Under the pieces are notes generated by a model. It was not told where the DNA came from. It did no database searches and was given only the letters and a program-made list of their open reading frames with translations. The translations under genes and the position numbers were made by a program. DNA of 64,000 bases from Anthopleura xanthogrammica (Eukaryota > Cnidaria > Anthozoa > Actiniaria > Actiniidae), in the NCBI GenBank assembly GCA_964019055.1, contig OZ025216.1, positions 12,298,414 through 12,362,413 on the forward strand. The letters run 5' to 3'. This document shows, one piece after another, positions 10,844 to 24,081 of the stretch. Position 1 is the stretch's first letter. The number at the start of each line of letters is the position of its first letter.

Positions 10844-13800
10844 CAAAAAAGGATAGCACTTAATTATGTGATAGATCACGTGATAGTCACGTGCCCAAAA
10901 GATTTTTTAATAATGGTGATCACGTGATCTTTTATATGTTGTAAATACAAGAAAATAATTATAATGATAGTATGAATATTAAAATTTAAGCATGAGTTGT
11001 ATTATTACAAAGTTGTATTTCTCCATGTTTGTTTCCTGCGTGCACGTGTGGGATTGGGTACCACTGAGGAGTACTTCCGTACTGTGCGATGGCGCCGTTA
11101 AAACCAACTTTGTCAGGAAACAGCGAAAAAGAAAAAATTATATTACGAAGAAAATCAATATTTGACTATTTGAGCCTTCTCACTAACGCGAAAATACGTT
11201 ATTACCAATGCGCCATCCCGAAAAAACCTTGAGCGAAAACCAGCTGATCTGAACTAGTGATGTAGAAATGACATCACTGCAAGACTGAGGTGTCATGAAG
11301 CCTGCGAAAATCGACTTACAACAATTTATATCTGAGATAAATCTAGATTGTCAGGAGAGATTATTGATATTTTGTATAAAATTAGTATGATATTCATCAT
11401 TTAGTGGGAAAATAGAATAAAAAAATTACCGTTTCCGGAGTCTTCTGGCTGCTAAGGATGACACCTTAGTTTTGCAAATTTTCTCGATTCTGATTGGCAA
11501 ATATTTTTTTTCTCAGATCAGCTGGAAGATGTGAAGAATGGGCACATGAAAGCACCAAACACGCTATTTTGACTCAAATTAATAAGAAGACTATTTAATA
11601 AAAAAATAGAGTAAAAATAAATATAATAATATAATAAATTAATACAAAATGTCGAGTTTTCCTTATTATTTTTTTCGGATTTTTTTTCAACGGATGTCAC
11701 CGCCATTTAAGAAACTTAAAATTACTTTCTTCAGGATTCTCATTAAAATAGAGCTGACTCTCGTCAGACAGGAAGTTCAAACAACCTCTAATTTATAGAA
11801 TAGGAAATATTGAAATGAAAGGATCTGAGCTGCAGGTTGTCGCGCTATTCATCTAATCACACTGACACTTCACTGGCGCCGGCACATTTTACGAGAGCTT
11901 TCTTCAGATTACTCCAGTTACTCCAAAAAGAGAGTCATATTGAAAATATGTTTTTAAATACACCGATAAAAAAAATTCTTCTTTAAATTGGGAAATTTAA
12001 TGAAAATTTGTTAAAATTATTTAAAGCCGACAAGGTATATATTGCACAAGTATGCAGATATTTTTAATTCCTTTATAGGAGATTACAGTTATTAATGAGG
12101 TCATCATTACTGACAACGGATGTTATCATGCAGGTTAATGAACAAGCTTAATTACATTCAATGTTAATGAACTTTCCTTAGTAAAAAGTAGATAATTCTA
12201 AGTTTGCACCTGTTAATTGCACACTAATGAGTACGGACTGCTGTGCTATAAAGACAGTTCCCTTAAATTATTTAGCTATTAACGCACCCTTTACCTTGAA
12301 AAAGTGCGAAAATTAGTGAATTCGTGAAGTAGGGGTCCTACATTTACCACAAAAATATTCAGTATAAAAATTTGAATTTTGTTGCAAAGAGGATGAACTA
12401 CATCATCTTTAAAGCCTTTTTTCTTTGGAAAATATGTAAGATATTTCTTTAAAATTCAATTCTACTCAATATTATTCTTCCTGAAATGTGTATATGATCG
12501 TACCATACTTTGAAATGGAGCCCCAGATGGGAATCGAACCCACGACTCTCCTATTTGTATTATGATTTAGTTTTTCGCTGTTTCAACGTTTTTCAAAGAT
12601 ATTGGAATCAAATTATTAGTTGCTCTTATTAATTGGGATTCAAACAGTTTGGTACGAAAGTAATAGGGGAAATATCGTCTACTTACGATCACATTTTCCC
12701 TAATTATAATCTTTTTAACAGATAAGATAAAGCACTTTAAACTAATGAAATATTTACACAAATAGCTTAATTTTAGTAGGAATAGTGAGAGAAAATCAAT
12801 GAAATAAATTAGAGTTGACCATAATTATTTTATTCCCTCAAGATTGCATTTTCTAAACATAAAATAGTTATTGCACTAAAAACGTTTTTGATGCAAAAGA
12901 AATACGTTTTTCCCCTTTTATATACGTTTAAACATAACTTACCTGCCTTTATGAGTGTTGCATCCTGTTATGTCTTCAGTTAGTCAGTGGAAATTTCGCG
13001 TAATGATTTTGCGAAATTTCTCATTATAAGAATCGTATATATAATGATAATGTATGCATGTTATCTAAACAAATATGAAAAGCATGATAGAGTCACAACA
13101 GTCATCAGTATGGTGTCACCTCGTGTCGCCCAGTGGCCTTGGGTTTCCAATCCGGTCTTAAGTACCGTGAGGGAAAGCATGAACGCGACGTTAGTGCGGC
13201 GCCACGTTCAATGAATGGCATGTACGACTACGAACACCAGAGTAACGTTTGTCACGGTCTCATCATGAAGTCAGAGGCACGATAAACTGCCAAGTTTAAA
13301 AGCACGTAACCTCTGATCTGAGTGGCTTTCTCTTTGCAGTATAGCTTCGGTTGATTATCAAACTGTGGCGAGCATAAAGAGATAGGCAAACAATGCCTTT
13401 CAAAGGTCACATTGGTGTTTAGACCGAAGCACATACTTACGTTTCCTCGACTTAATATGATTGGATGTCCAAAGTATTGCAAGGTAAGCATAACTCCAAT
13501 CAATGGAATATAATATTGTTAATGTGATAAAATCGAGTTTTGACGCAGTAGCAAGCTTTCAGGCCAGTCTGCCAATGATAGAAACGCCAAGAATCCATAA
13601 CAAGTCACACTAGATAGTCTTCAAACTCATTTTCCTTTTCATGACATCTTAGTCAGCCATCATCAAACGCTGTAAGTTTATCTAAATCAGCGGATTTCCA
13701 GTCGAAATGGCTGTACGTGGATGCTTGCTTATCTGTTATCGTCGATATCTTGCTAGTGCTTGTATTTCTACTCGGCCTGCTGCTTGCAGATTAAAGCCTA

Positions 13801-14560
13801 AAGCTGAGGTTTAAAGTGATTTAACCTTTAGAGGAAACAATATTTGCAATAAAAATACGACATTACATCACGATGATGATACCTTTTCCTGCAGAGAGTG
13901 AAATATAGAGCGAAGATAGCTCGGTGCTCCTGATAACTATAAGGACTTCAATATCCGAGATATCCCAAACTTTAAATGGCTTCCACTTAAATACTTCCGA
14001 TTCCAGTACCATTATTAACTGTGAGCATCCTGAACGTTCCATTTTAGCCAAGACAAAAAAAATATTGCACCAATATCAACAAGAATGAAGCCGTAATTAT
14101 AGAACACCACGATCCCAAACGAATTGTAAACAGTTTTAAAATCGAGTCAAGGAAACATCATTTGACACATGCGCAGGAAAAAAACCTACTTCGCTCTAGC
14201 TCAGGGATCATATAAAGGTCGAATACGAGATAATATGCAATTATAACATCGTAGCAAAAGGCTATATTACATAATCCTATCTCACAACGGATGACACATG
14301 ATTTAAAATAGAATAATTCAAAATCGTAAGTCTGGAACGGTCTGTGGAAGTCTTGAAAACTGGTTTTCAGTACAGGCTCGACTTGATTGCCTAGTTGTTT
14401 TTTTTTTCTATTTTGAGATATTTTGAAAAAAATTCGCCTATAAATTCGTCGCTACAAAATGTTTTCACATTCCCCCACTGCTTTTTGTTTTATCGCCACT
14501 GTGATGACCTTCAGAAGAAAACCAAGGTCAACCAATCAGGTTTGAGAAAACTGGAGATAT
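10844..14560. other. Gene-poor intergenic region
   Basis: The RasGAP 3' UTR probably ends soon after 10978-10983 (ATTAAA). The rest shows no exon I can support: short frames only, AT-rich, with a tRNA-like relic at 12516-12552. No conserved protein segment was recognised on either strand. Confidence 0.5.
12516..12552 (-). pseudogene. tRNA 3'-half relic (T arm plus acceptor-like end)
   Basis: Read on the minus strand, GTGGGTTCGATTCCCAT forms a T arm with a 5-bp stem and TTCGATT loop, followed by an acceptor-like CTGGGGCTCCA. No matching D arm, anticodon arm or 5' acceptor strand lies upstream, so this is a SINE or tRNA fragment and not a tRNA gene. Confidence 0.55.
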
Positions 14561-14596
14561 TTTGATTAACAGATATTATTACTTATTAATTATTAA

Positions 14597-15055
<459 letters not shown>

Positions 15056-15059
15056 GGAG

Positions 15060-16350
15060 CAATTAAGGATAAATTCTTTTAGTTTTTTTGGGTTTTATCA
15101 TCATGTAATTGACTTCCTTTCTGCAACACCTACAACGCTGATCATTAACTCTGTTTTGGTTCAAGCATCGCTGTACGTACGATTGAGAGGTCTAATAGCA
15201 ATTTAGGTGGACATATTGCCCAAATATACGAGATTTTTTTCCCTTCCTGGTTTCCTCAGTAACGAGCTGCTTCCCACATCCTCTTGTACGGAGTTGCTAA
15301 CGCAATTTGTCAAGCTACGTTGAAATTTAAATAACCAGAAGAACAAAACAGATAGGTAGTGGAGACTTATAATCGCAAATCACTAGCGATAGTTTTAAAG
15401 TTCAGACAAAGTGTCTTGACTTTTTATATTCAAATTCTGGCAGCAGAGAGGTGTGCTACCTCCCTCCTCAATAAGAAACAAGATAATGAAAGAATGAAAG
15501 GAAGAAAGAAAGGAAGGAAGGAATGAAGGGAATTCGAAGAAGAAAGAAAAGAATGAAGGAAGAAAAAAAAAAAAAGGATAAATAATATCCAAAATAAATG
15601 TTCCAAAATGAAAAATAAAAAAAATAAAAAATAATAATAATAAAAAACAAACAAACGAAAATAAAACAAAATAAAAATAAATAATGAAATAATAAATAAA
15701 ATAAAATACAATGATCTAAATTCAAAAAATAAAAGATAAAAAGTAACGAAATAACGTGAGATTTTATTTAGCCTCATTTTGGAGTTGGTATAAATTATAA
15801 AACTTCAATTCTAATAGCCAAAAACTACCTGAAGTACTTCTGCCAGAATATAATCAAGAGAATTATATCCTTCGATATCGTTACAGATAATGTTTTCCAT
15901 CTTAAACACGTCGACAATTCCTCTCCATGCAAAAAGAGCCTTGCTTACAGCTAACCAACAGTCTGAGTCAGTTGGCGAATCTTTTTACATATTCTATTTT
16001 ACTCTAACTGCGGTTTTTGTAAAGGAGATGACGTATTCCTTTTATTTTCGCTAGACTACACAATAAACAGTAGCCAGTAGCTATAGAAATCTCGTCTAAC
16101 AGACCTCAAAAAGACTATTCAAACACACACACACAAAAGAAACACGCTTTCCTGTTGATGACCACACAATGTACATAGAAAAATTGTTTTTAATTAAAGA
16201 TAAGATTGATTCAAAAACTCTGACTTCTAAATGAATAAGCTGTGGCTTGTTTGACTTGGCAATTCAGTTCTCGAGGGAAAACAAAAATATGAACAAGAAT
16301 TAAAAATAACTGATATCCTACGCATCAAAATTTCCCAAAGTTTTGTCAAA
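15060..16350. other. Intergenic, AT-rich, upstream of the first peptide gene
   Basis: Contains degenerate GAAA and AATAAA-rich stretches (15480-15760) and no supportable exon. The 3' end grades into the promoter of the cysteine-rich peptide gene. Confidence 0.4.
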
Positions 16351-16353
16351 GTG

Positions 16354-16360
16354 TATATAA
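16354..16360 (+). promoter_or_regulatory. TATA box of the first peptide gene
   Basis: TATATAA lies about 30 bp before a likely transcription start near 16385. The proposed 5' UTR exon runs from there to 16502 and ends in a good GTGAGT donor. It is the cleanest core promoter in the window. Confidence 0.6.
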
Positions 16361-16384
16361 GACTGGCTCGAGTTCGTCTTCAAA

Positions 16385-17315
16385 ATCAATCGAAGAACGC
16401 AGACGAAGAGAAACCGAATATCCCAACGAAGATCTATTGATTTGTCGTCGGAATTCATCAACGCAAGAGTCTACTATAAACTGAAAGTGGGGTGATTGAT
16501 TGGTGAGTATGCTTCAGTGCAGTTAATGCAAATGATTTGATTGTAATTGTATGAACATCTAGTTCAGAGTTCAAAAGGGTTGGTTTAATAACAAAACAAG
16601 GCTAAACCAAAGTGTTTTACATGATGTACGAGGAACGGCGGAGAGTTTTTGAAAGCGTTTCGGTGTGTTAGGGGGAGGGGAGGTGGGCTTAATTTCGCCA
16701 CAGGCAACCCACTGTAAAAAGTTTAAAAAAATTCTCGTTTCGAAAACACTTTGAAGAACATTGTTGTTTAATTTTGAAGTTTATGAAATGAGGTAAAAAA
16801 GTATTAAGGAGCAGAGCGGTATTTTCATTTTAAGAAAAGTTTTGTATAAAAAAATTATTTTCTTTGAATTCTTTCTTTCTTCTCCTTCTTCTCCTTCTTC
16901 TTCTTCTTCTTCTCCTCCTCCTCCTCCTCCTTCTTCTTCTTCGTCTCCATCGGCTTTTTATTTAATCTAGATTTGCATTAGATTGCACCTCACCGTATCA
17001 TTTTCCGCCTATTTTCCCCAACCTAAAATTTCAGCTTCCATCACTTAACCAACACTTTTTCTCTTCTCCAGATATATCATGACAAATTTGCTAATTCTAC
17101 TAGTATCTCTACTTCTATCACACGTCGTTGTTATTGAAGCGGCACCATGTATTTGCCCAACGTCATCCTGCGAGAGATCCTACTTAATCAACGGAGTCAG
17201 GAAGATCAAATGCACTGGTATTTCTCTTTCTTGCCTGAAAAGAAGAAAACGGTGCGTTCCTATCTATCACACGTGTAATGGCATCAAGGAAGTCATAGGA
17301 TGTGGATGTGGATAA
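16385..17315 (+). CDS. Secreted cysteine-rich peptide, toxin-like, paralog 1
   Basis: The proposed 5' UTR exon is about 16385-16502, and the second exon starts at 17072 after a pyrimidine-rich CTCCAG acceptor. The coding part is 17079-17315 (78 aa), beginning 7 nt into that exon. Residues 1-21 form a hydrophobic signal peptide ending near VIEA. The mature part of about 57 residues has nine cysteines, is rich in Lys/Arg (including a KRRKR run) and ends in GCGCG. The spacing C-x4-C ... C-x6-C ... GCxC is shared with the gene at 19738-22054. The architecture fits anthozoan secreted or venom-type peptides, but the family cannot be named with certainty and activity is not shown. AATAAA at 17810-17815 is a possible distal polyadenylation signal. 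Confidence 0.75.
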
Positions 17316-17409
17316 TCACCATAGGAACAAGACTTAGATTCATAACCAGTCCATCGACATTGTTCACCGTTAATTCTGTTCGTAGGTGGCTTGGACACGA
17401 ACTTATTTG

Positions 17410-17463
<54 letters not shown>

Positions 17464-17900
17464 TAACAATACCATATTATGATAATATTATGATAATATT
17501 TGTAATAATATCAAATTATCTCTAAATTAGAGCAATATATATATCAATATGATACGAAATACTGTATGTAAATTTGCAACTATAGCTATCACGTGACGTT
17601 TCCAGGGACATTAAGTGTACGAGTTGTCGTAGACTTTAGAAATAGATATTTTTGCATTTCCGTATTTTATGCCGTATATATTTCGCGCCTCAACCAACGA
17701 TCTTGGGATCTCGGGAGAGGACGTGATAATTCTTGTAACTGTCTTAAATGAATTTTCCTGTCACTATCTATTTATAGAATTTTGTCACGCTATTTATAAG
17801 AACAATTGAAATAAATGTTATTCTTATTACAATTAGTGACTGTGTGTATTTATTATGCTGAATGTATTAATCATTTATTATTATCATTATTATTATTATT
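17316..17900. other. 3' flank of the first peptide gene
   Basis: Holds an (AAT)n tract at 17408-17470, AT-rich sequence and the possible AATAAA signal at 17810-17815. Probably 3' UTR in part. No coding exon seen. Confidence 0.45.
17408..17470. repeat. (AAT)n microsatellite
   Basis: About 20 AAT units directly downstream of the first peptide gene, turning into AAC units at the end. Confidence 0.95.
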
Positions 17901-17902
17901 AT

Positions 17903-17983
<81 letters not shown>

Positions 17984-18053
17984 CAGTAGTAGTACTAGTA
18001 GTAGTAGTAGTAGTAGTAGTAGCAGTAGTAGTAGTAGTAGTAGTAGTAGTAGC

Positions 18054-18084
<31 letters not shown>

Positions 18085-18098
18085 CTAGTAGTAGTAGC

Positions 18099-18133
<35 letters not shown>

Positions 18134-18296
18134 CAGTAGTAGTAGTAGTAGTAGTAGTAGCAGTAGTAGTAGTAGTAGCAGTAGTAGTAGTAGCAGTAGT
18201 AGTAGTAGTATTAGTAGTAGTAGTAGCAGTAGTAGTAGTAGTAGTAGTAGTAGTACTAGTAGTAGTAGCAGTAGTAGTAGTAGTAGCAGCAGCAGC

Positions 18297-18382
<86 letters not shown>
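17903..18382. repeat. (AGT)n microsatellite, about 480 bp
   Basis: AGT units with scattered AGC and ACT variants. The valine-rich frame is an artefact. The array ends at a short motif, CGACGAAGGACTAGCGTCC then GAAACGTC, seen in dispersed repeats. Confidence 0.95.
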
Positions 18383-18383
<1 letters not shown>

Positions 18384-18439
18384 TGCGGTTGTTGCTATTT
18401 CTATTCCTTTTATTCCGACGAAGGACTAGCGTCCGAAAC

Positions 18440-19690
18440 GTCAGTAAGTGATCTCTCTTATTTTTTACGGTGTAAAATTTAACTTTTTATCCATACTGTT
18501 TCATTAGAAACACCGACGCAGCCCACACTAGCTTACCACTAGTTATCATCTCTTTACGGCTATTTCTATCACTTTATTACGTAGTTATTTAAATAAAGTT
18601 TGCCAAACGAGAAACGCATCCTGTATGTTTGCTCAGAGCCAGTCATTCCGGTCTGCACATACAATGTATGACTATTATTACTTAACTAAATTATTACTAA
18701 ACTCCAGGGCTCTGCTGAATTTAATGTATCCGCACACTTCTATGCACGGGCTTTTTTTTACATATATTATTTGGTAAAACCAGCCAGTTTCGCATGCATC
18801 GAAATGTATCAGTTTAACGTACAAAAGCCCGTGCATAGAAGTATGCTAATGTCGTCAGAGCTGCATGAAGGTGAGGCTAAAGAATTTCATGCAAGAGTAT
18901 TAACTAAAGAAAGGCCTGAATGCTCAGAAATGCCATAAAAGATAAAATTCTGCGTGATAAATCTTAACTCCATTTTTAAATGATTACGGGATGTTTCAAT
19001 TTTATTTGTTACTATCGAAGTATTACCGAGGAGAGGGTCGGAAAGGAAACCCGCCTACACTGAAATACGTCATTTTCCGTTTGTTGCGTGACCTTCGTTG
19101 CGTGACGTTACGAGATACCCAAAACGATGATAATCTATTGATGCGCGAGAACTAGATTTGTAGGGAATAGAGTCAGCAATTTATTATTCCTTTGGTTTTG
19201 TCTTTGTTTTTCAATGTTTTAAGAAATAAATAATTCCAAAAAGCTTTCAGCGAATTTTTTTTTCTTAATAAGCTAACTGCGTGACTTTTACACACGCCCT
19301 TCCGACCTTTTGCAATCACTCTGAGACGAGTTTAAAATAGAACAAAAAAGAAAAAAATGGAGTAAAAGAATAAAAATAAAAAAGCATACTGTATCTCCCA
19401 CGTGTTTATCGTGGGATATACTACTGATATAATATCGCTAAGTATACTACACTACAAAATTGTCGACAACAGTTCCTTCAGCAAGTACGGACATTTATTC
19501 ATTCCGGTTCTATGTCATAAGGTATTACATAAGGGAATTTTTCTGCAAAAATACAAAAATATATTTCCTCGATGCACACATAAATATAAAGAATTTCGAA
19601 CTAAGCATTCATTCATTACGAAGACAAGTTGTTGAGTCAGAAATAAGGAGTGTACACGCCGTGTCAGTTATATCCTAAAAACTATTGGAA
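18440..19690. other. Intergenic region with a foldback element
   Basis: Contains the inverted repeat at 18727-18848 and no exon that I can support. The last 50 bp before 19738 are probably 5' UTR of the second peptide gene; no strong TATA box is visible. Confidence 0.4.
18727..18848. mobile_element. Foldback MITE
   Basis: Inverted ends ACTTCTATGCACGGGCTTTT and its complement, about 70 bp apart. A single related end occurs at 29459-29485. Confidence 0.65.
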
Positions 19691-19737
19691 AAAACTTGAA
19701 AAGTTTTTTGAAAGTTCATAGATCAAAGAAAACAATT

Positions 19738-22054
19738 ATGGCAAAGAATTTGGTAAGTTTTTTTTTTTTTTTTTTTTTTACACGTAGTATATATATTTGA
19801 TAATTTAAGGTTTCGAATTTTTTATCATATTTCAAAGTGTTTTTTTCAAATGTCAAAGAACAAGTACGAAATAATAGCTCAGCGCGGCTACTACGTCACG
19901 GATATATGGCACCCTGTCGTGACTCAGACAAGGGTCACATACATTCTCTGTAAATTACAGGCCGTTTTACTCAACTTTCGCTCGTAAATCGCGAAATTGG
20001 GCACAAATTTACTCAAAATTCCAATAATATTGTGAAATTATTCATCTGATGTGATTGATTAAGGTTTTATGAACTACCAAAACACAGAGGTAGACTCAGA
20101 CACGGCACTTTTCCGGGTTAGCCTTGATTATGTGTAGAATATTCAGGCGTGCCAGTTACGGTCCGTTGAATTTCAAATCGTTTACATTGTCGAACTTTGT
20201 AAGGAAATAACCGAATGGCTTAGGAAGAACTTGGATTGTAAGAGTGAAGTCACTTAACCCGTGAAATAAAAATTGCTTGTTAAAGTGTAATAGTCAAATA
20301 GACACAAAAGAAAACAATGGGATTAGGGTCTACTAAAGTGTATTAGTTTAATTAAAGACATTTCGATACTTACGCTGATACCAGTATACATCTATCAGTA
20401 TATATTTATATATTTATATTCCATTTTATAATGAATTTTCGCTAATTACGCTGCTTAGGGATTGTTTCTTTTTAATGTATTTTTTGTCTTGTTTTGCCGT
20501 TTTTTGGGGGGAGTTTTTACATAGGGATAACCTCATAACTTCCTTTCAAGTCGCCTATTATTTTGCTTTGTTGTTTCATTTGTATCGCTTTCGCTCGTAT
20601 TTGCTCTTAGTTTTACTAGTTGTTAATATTTCATTTGCGATTTGAATAAACTATGTATGTATATATGTATGTAATATATATTGCACGGATTTAGTATCTT
20701 TACTCTATACAATGCTTTCTCGTGGCACACCATGGGATATCCTACTTGTCACTTGTATTTTCCTATATACTTTATTACTATTTTTTATTTATATAAATCA
20801 ATATTTATACAGGAAACATCCAATTTAGCAGGGCTAGTTTAAGTGGAGTCCTGAAATAAGAAAAATATAAGGAAAAAATATTCAAATAGATACTAGGTAA
20901 GGATACTAGGTACTAGGTAAGGTAGCGAGCTATATAGATTACACATGGAGAATACGATATTGCTTTAGATGGCGTTTTGATCTGAAGGCGTTTGTGTATA
21001 CTGACCAAGAAATATAAGAGACTCAGGGGATATTTGCTACGGTATGCCACGAGACAGCATTGTAGTTAAAGAATGTATTGTCGAGTGTTTGAGATTAGTC
21101 ATTCCCGAAAACGTAGGCGAAAAAAGGGGAAATTTTCAATTTAGTTTATTGACGCATTTAATTCCTGATTAATTAGGAAATGAAAAAACCACAAAACAAG
21201 ACATATATAGCTGTGAAGTTGTGACGTATTTCCTGGTCTAACTGCTCAAAAATACCGCTAAAATAAAGCGAAAAACGTATACTCAATGATTTAACCTTCA
21301 CCTGAAACATTTAGAACTTTGGACAACAAATCCTGTCATGGAGAAAAAGTAAGAAAAATCTTCATAGAACTGCTTTTCGTTTTGGACCCGGAAGTCGTTT
21401 TTACATAAAATTTCTATATATTACTCTTGATACTGTTCTCGTGATATCAATATTCCTAAAACAGAAAAAGAAAAAAGAAAAGAAAACTGAACCAAAATTT
21501 AAAAAAAAAACAGACGAGATTTTCGCAGTTTTTCGTTTCAAGACCCGGAAGTAAGAATTATTTGTTTCATGATCAAATGACGACATACTATCTTAACCTT
21601 ATGTACTTGACCCGCGAAGCAAAGACTGCCCTTACACGCGACAGCGGAAGAGAAACGCCATGTTGGTGATCATTTAACAAAATATGTCTCATTATAATAC
21701 ACTGTTAATGTTGGTGACATGGCTACTATGTTTTTGTCATTTGACTCTATAAGGAATACTTGTAAAACATCAATTTAATATTTTTTCTTCTTCTGTTTTT
21801 TCTTCTTCTAGAAATTATCTGTTGCAGTGCTACTATTAGTCTTGTGGGTCTTTTTCCATTCCAGTGAAGCCTCTCCGTGCCAGTCTAGAGCTTGTGTTAA
21901 GAACCAATTCATTGGACCGGATGGTATCGTCCAAGTAGAGTGTAAAAAAGTATCAGCTGAATGCCTAAGATATAGTAATTTTGGCTTCTGTGAGCCCATT
22001 AATGCAACGTACAATGGTAGCAAGAAACTGATTATTGGCTGTCGCTGTCAATAG
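19738..22054 (+). CDS. Secreted cysteine-rich peptide, toxin-like, paralog 2
   Basis: Two coding exons: 19738-19752 (start codon plus four codons, GTAAGT donor) and 21812-22054 (after TTCTTCTAG), phase 0, 85 aa. Residues 1 to about 24 are a signal peptide with the core VAVLLLVLWVFF. The mature part has seven cysteines in a frame alignable to the gene at 17079-17315: C-x4-C, then C-x6-C, then C, then a terminal GCRC. It lacks the first and the third-from-last cysteine of the paralog and carries two N-glycosylation sequons (NAT, NGS). The start was chosen because the hydrophobic frame is open to the acceptor but has no ATG of its own. Family and activity are unproven. Confidence 0.68.
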
Positions 22055-22363
22055 TTCATCAAATTGACTTATTCAAATTTAAATTCAAAAGACATTTTAT
22101 TCGTGTAAGATATATATTTTCCTGGCTTGAATGGGCTGCGTTCACGAAAGACAAGGCCTGCACATGTATGTACGTATTCTTAGAAATTTCAACAAATATT
22201 GACGACTGGACGTGGCCTAAAGAGTGAATTATGACTTGTAAACATTTGAAACATTTGACTATGAAAAAGAAGTAAGAGGATTGCTGGTAGCAGTGGTATC
22301 AAGACGTGAAAAGGGATGGACAATTGTTCCAAAATATGATAAGATAAGAAGAAGTTCGTGGTA

Positions 22364-22498
22364 TAGACGCCTTGCACGTGACGTCAGGGCAGCTCAATTT
22401 GGAGGGCAAAACAAAAAAATTTAAAATCTCCTGAGAATTCGAACCTATTCTTTTACCCTACAAATTGAGCTGCATTCCGACGTGCTGCAAGGGGTCTG
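22364..22498. mobile_element. Palindromic MITE, family B, copy 2
   Basis: The arms TAGACGCCTTGCACGTGACG and CAGACCCCTTGCAGCACGTC are inverted and both continue into CAGCTCAATTTG. This is the best preserved copy of the family. Confidence 0.8.
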
Positions 22499-22735
22499 TA
22501 GTAACACTTTATGTTTGCTAACGATAAATGCGCACTTGAAAACAGTTCGTTGATATTTGCGCATTATAAATATATATATTAATGTTAATTAATGCTAATT
22601 ATTAAATTACAATATTATTGTAATGTTAATACGCCAACCACTTTCACAAAAGCTCTTCACAAACGGCCTTGTTTTACTAGTTAATCCTTCTCTGGTTGGC
22701 ACATGAATGACAAAACCTTAAGTCACATGAAGTAT

Positions 22736-23010
22736 CGCTATACAGCTATTTGAAAAAAAAGGTTGGTGAAGATTTTGTTGCATGTTGCATACTAAACCCG
22801 AAATGCACAACGGGCGATGTCAATGCAATCAGCGAAAAGTCACAACTACATGAAAAATGTTTTTGTCTGAAGGTTTTTCCAGCATATTTCCTTCTGTGCT
22901 GACATTATTAACATATAATCCAGAATACATTTCAAGCTTGGTATGCAACATGCAACATGCAACATGCAACATGCAACAAAACTTTTAACAAATTTGAAAT
23001 AGCTGTATCC
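22736..23010. mobile_element. Foldback MITE with internal (AACATGCA)n
   Basis: The ends share ATACAGCTATTT / AAATAGCTGTAT, and inner arms share TTTTGTTGCATGTTGCAT. The right arm has an expanded 8-bp repeat of about five copies. A related left end is at 43320-43400. Confidence 0.65.
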
Positions 23011-23789
23011 TCTCTGAATTGATTTCAGAACGAACGGTTATTTTATCAATGCATATCATTTTTTTACCCATTTCTTCAGTTTTGCCCCACAATCCAGTTC
23101 TGTGTTATCGTTAATATTGTGTATAAAGTCTGGCATCATTTTTGAAACGGTGTTACATACAACTTGACATAAAGCTAACAGAATTTTAACTTAAAAGTGC
23201 GCGCTGTAATTTGTGCAATTTCTAGGCATTAAGCAATCTAGACTTATTTTAAAAGCACCAATATTTCACTTTATTTTGGCACTCAAATCTAGATTGTTCT
23301 TACAATTGCCTGAAGAAATTTCGTATAGATATAACAGTTTGAGCGAATCTAAAAGATTTTATTTAGCCCATGCAAGAAAATGACTATTTTAGTTAGTACT
23401 AGTTGTTAAAGAACAAAAGAAAACATTGGATTGGATTTCGAGTCTACTACTAACTATAAGTTTGTCAAATTATTCATGGGACGAGTAAAATCCTCAATAG
23501 ATAAAGTACTTTAAGCAAATCCAATAACATGCTAGTTTCCAATAAGGAGACATAGAGAAAAACTATTGGAAAAAGAAAGAATTAATTGAGAGAAAAATTG
23601 ATCAATAGAATATATTTATTTAAGAAGAATGTTATCAGTTTCTAGAGGAATAATACAAGTTATTTAAAAGTTTAAAAGACCAAATATTTATGAATATAAT
23701 GGTTGCCATGGTAAATTGTATTGCAAATGCAAAAATATGTTTACTAAAGATTTGTAGATTGTTTGTCACTCAATAAAACATATGTAGAA

Positions 23790-23850
23790 TCTTTGGTTTT
23801 TGATTTGTGATTTGTGATTTGTGATTTGTGATTTGTGATTTGTGATTTTC
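23790..23850. repeat. Short octamer array (TTTGTGAT)n
   Basis: About six perfect copies of an 8-bp unit. Confidence 0.9.
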
Positions 23851-23937
23851 AAGCGTGTGATAATAAAAATATATAATTAATACTACTAATAATATAATAT
23901 TATAATATAAACATAATATTAATAATAATTTTGATAA

Positions 23938-24016
23938 TATAAGACAGAACGCTTATTTTACGACGTTTCGATGTCAGCGACATCGAAACGTCGTAAAATA
24001 AGCGTTCTGTCTTATA
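23938..24016. repeat. Perfect 38-bp-arm palindrome with 3-nt loop
   Basis: The arms run 23938-23975 and 23979-24016 around AGC and match base for base. The centre reads CGATGTCAGCGACATCG. It could extrude as a cruciform or fold as a long RNA hairpin. Confidence 0.95.
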
Positions 24017-24044
24017 AATTTGTCCAAAAGCCACTCTATTGAAA

Positions 24045-24081
<37 letters not shown>

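Noticed and set aside
12516..12552. tRNA gene
   Set aside because: Only the T arm and 3' acceptor part are present; no anticodon arm or 5' half.
17815..18429. Valine-rich membrane protein
   Set aside because: Translation of the AGT array; no starts, splice sites or conservation to support it.
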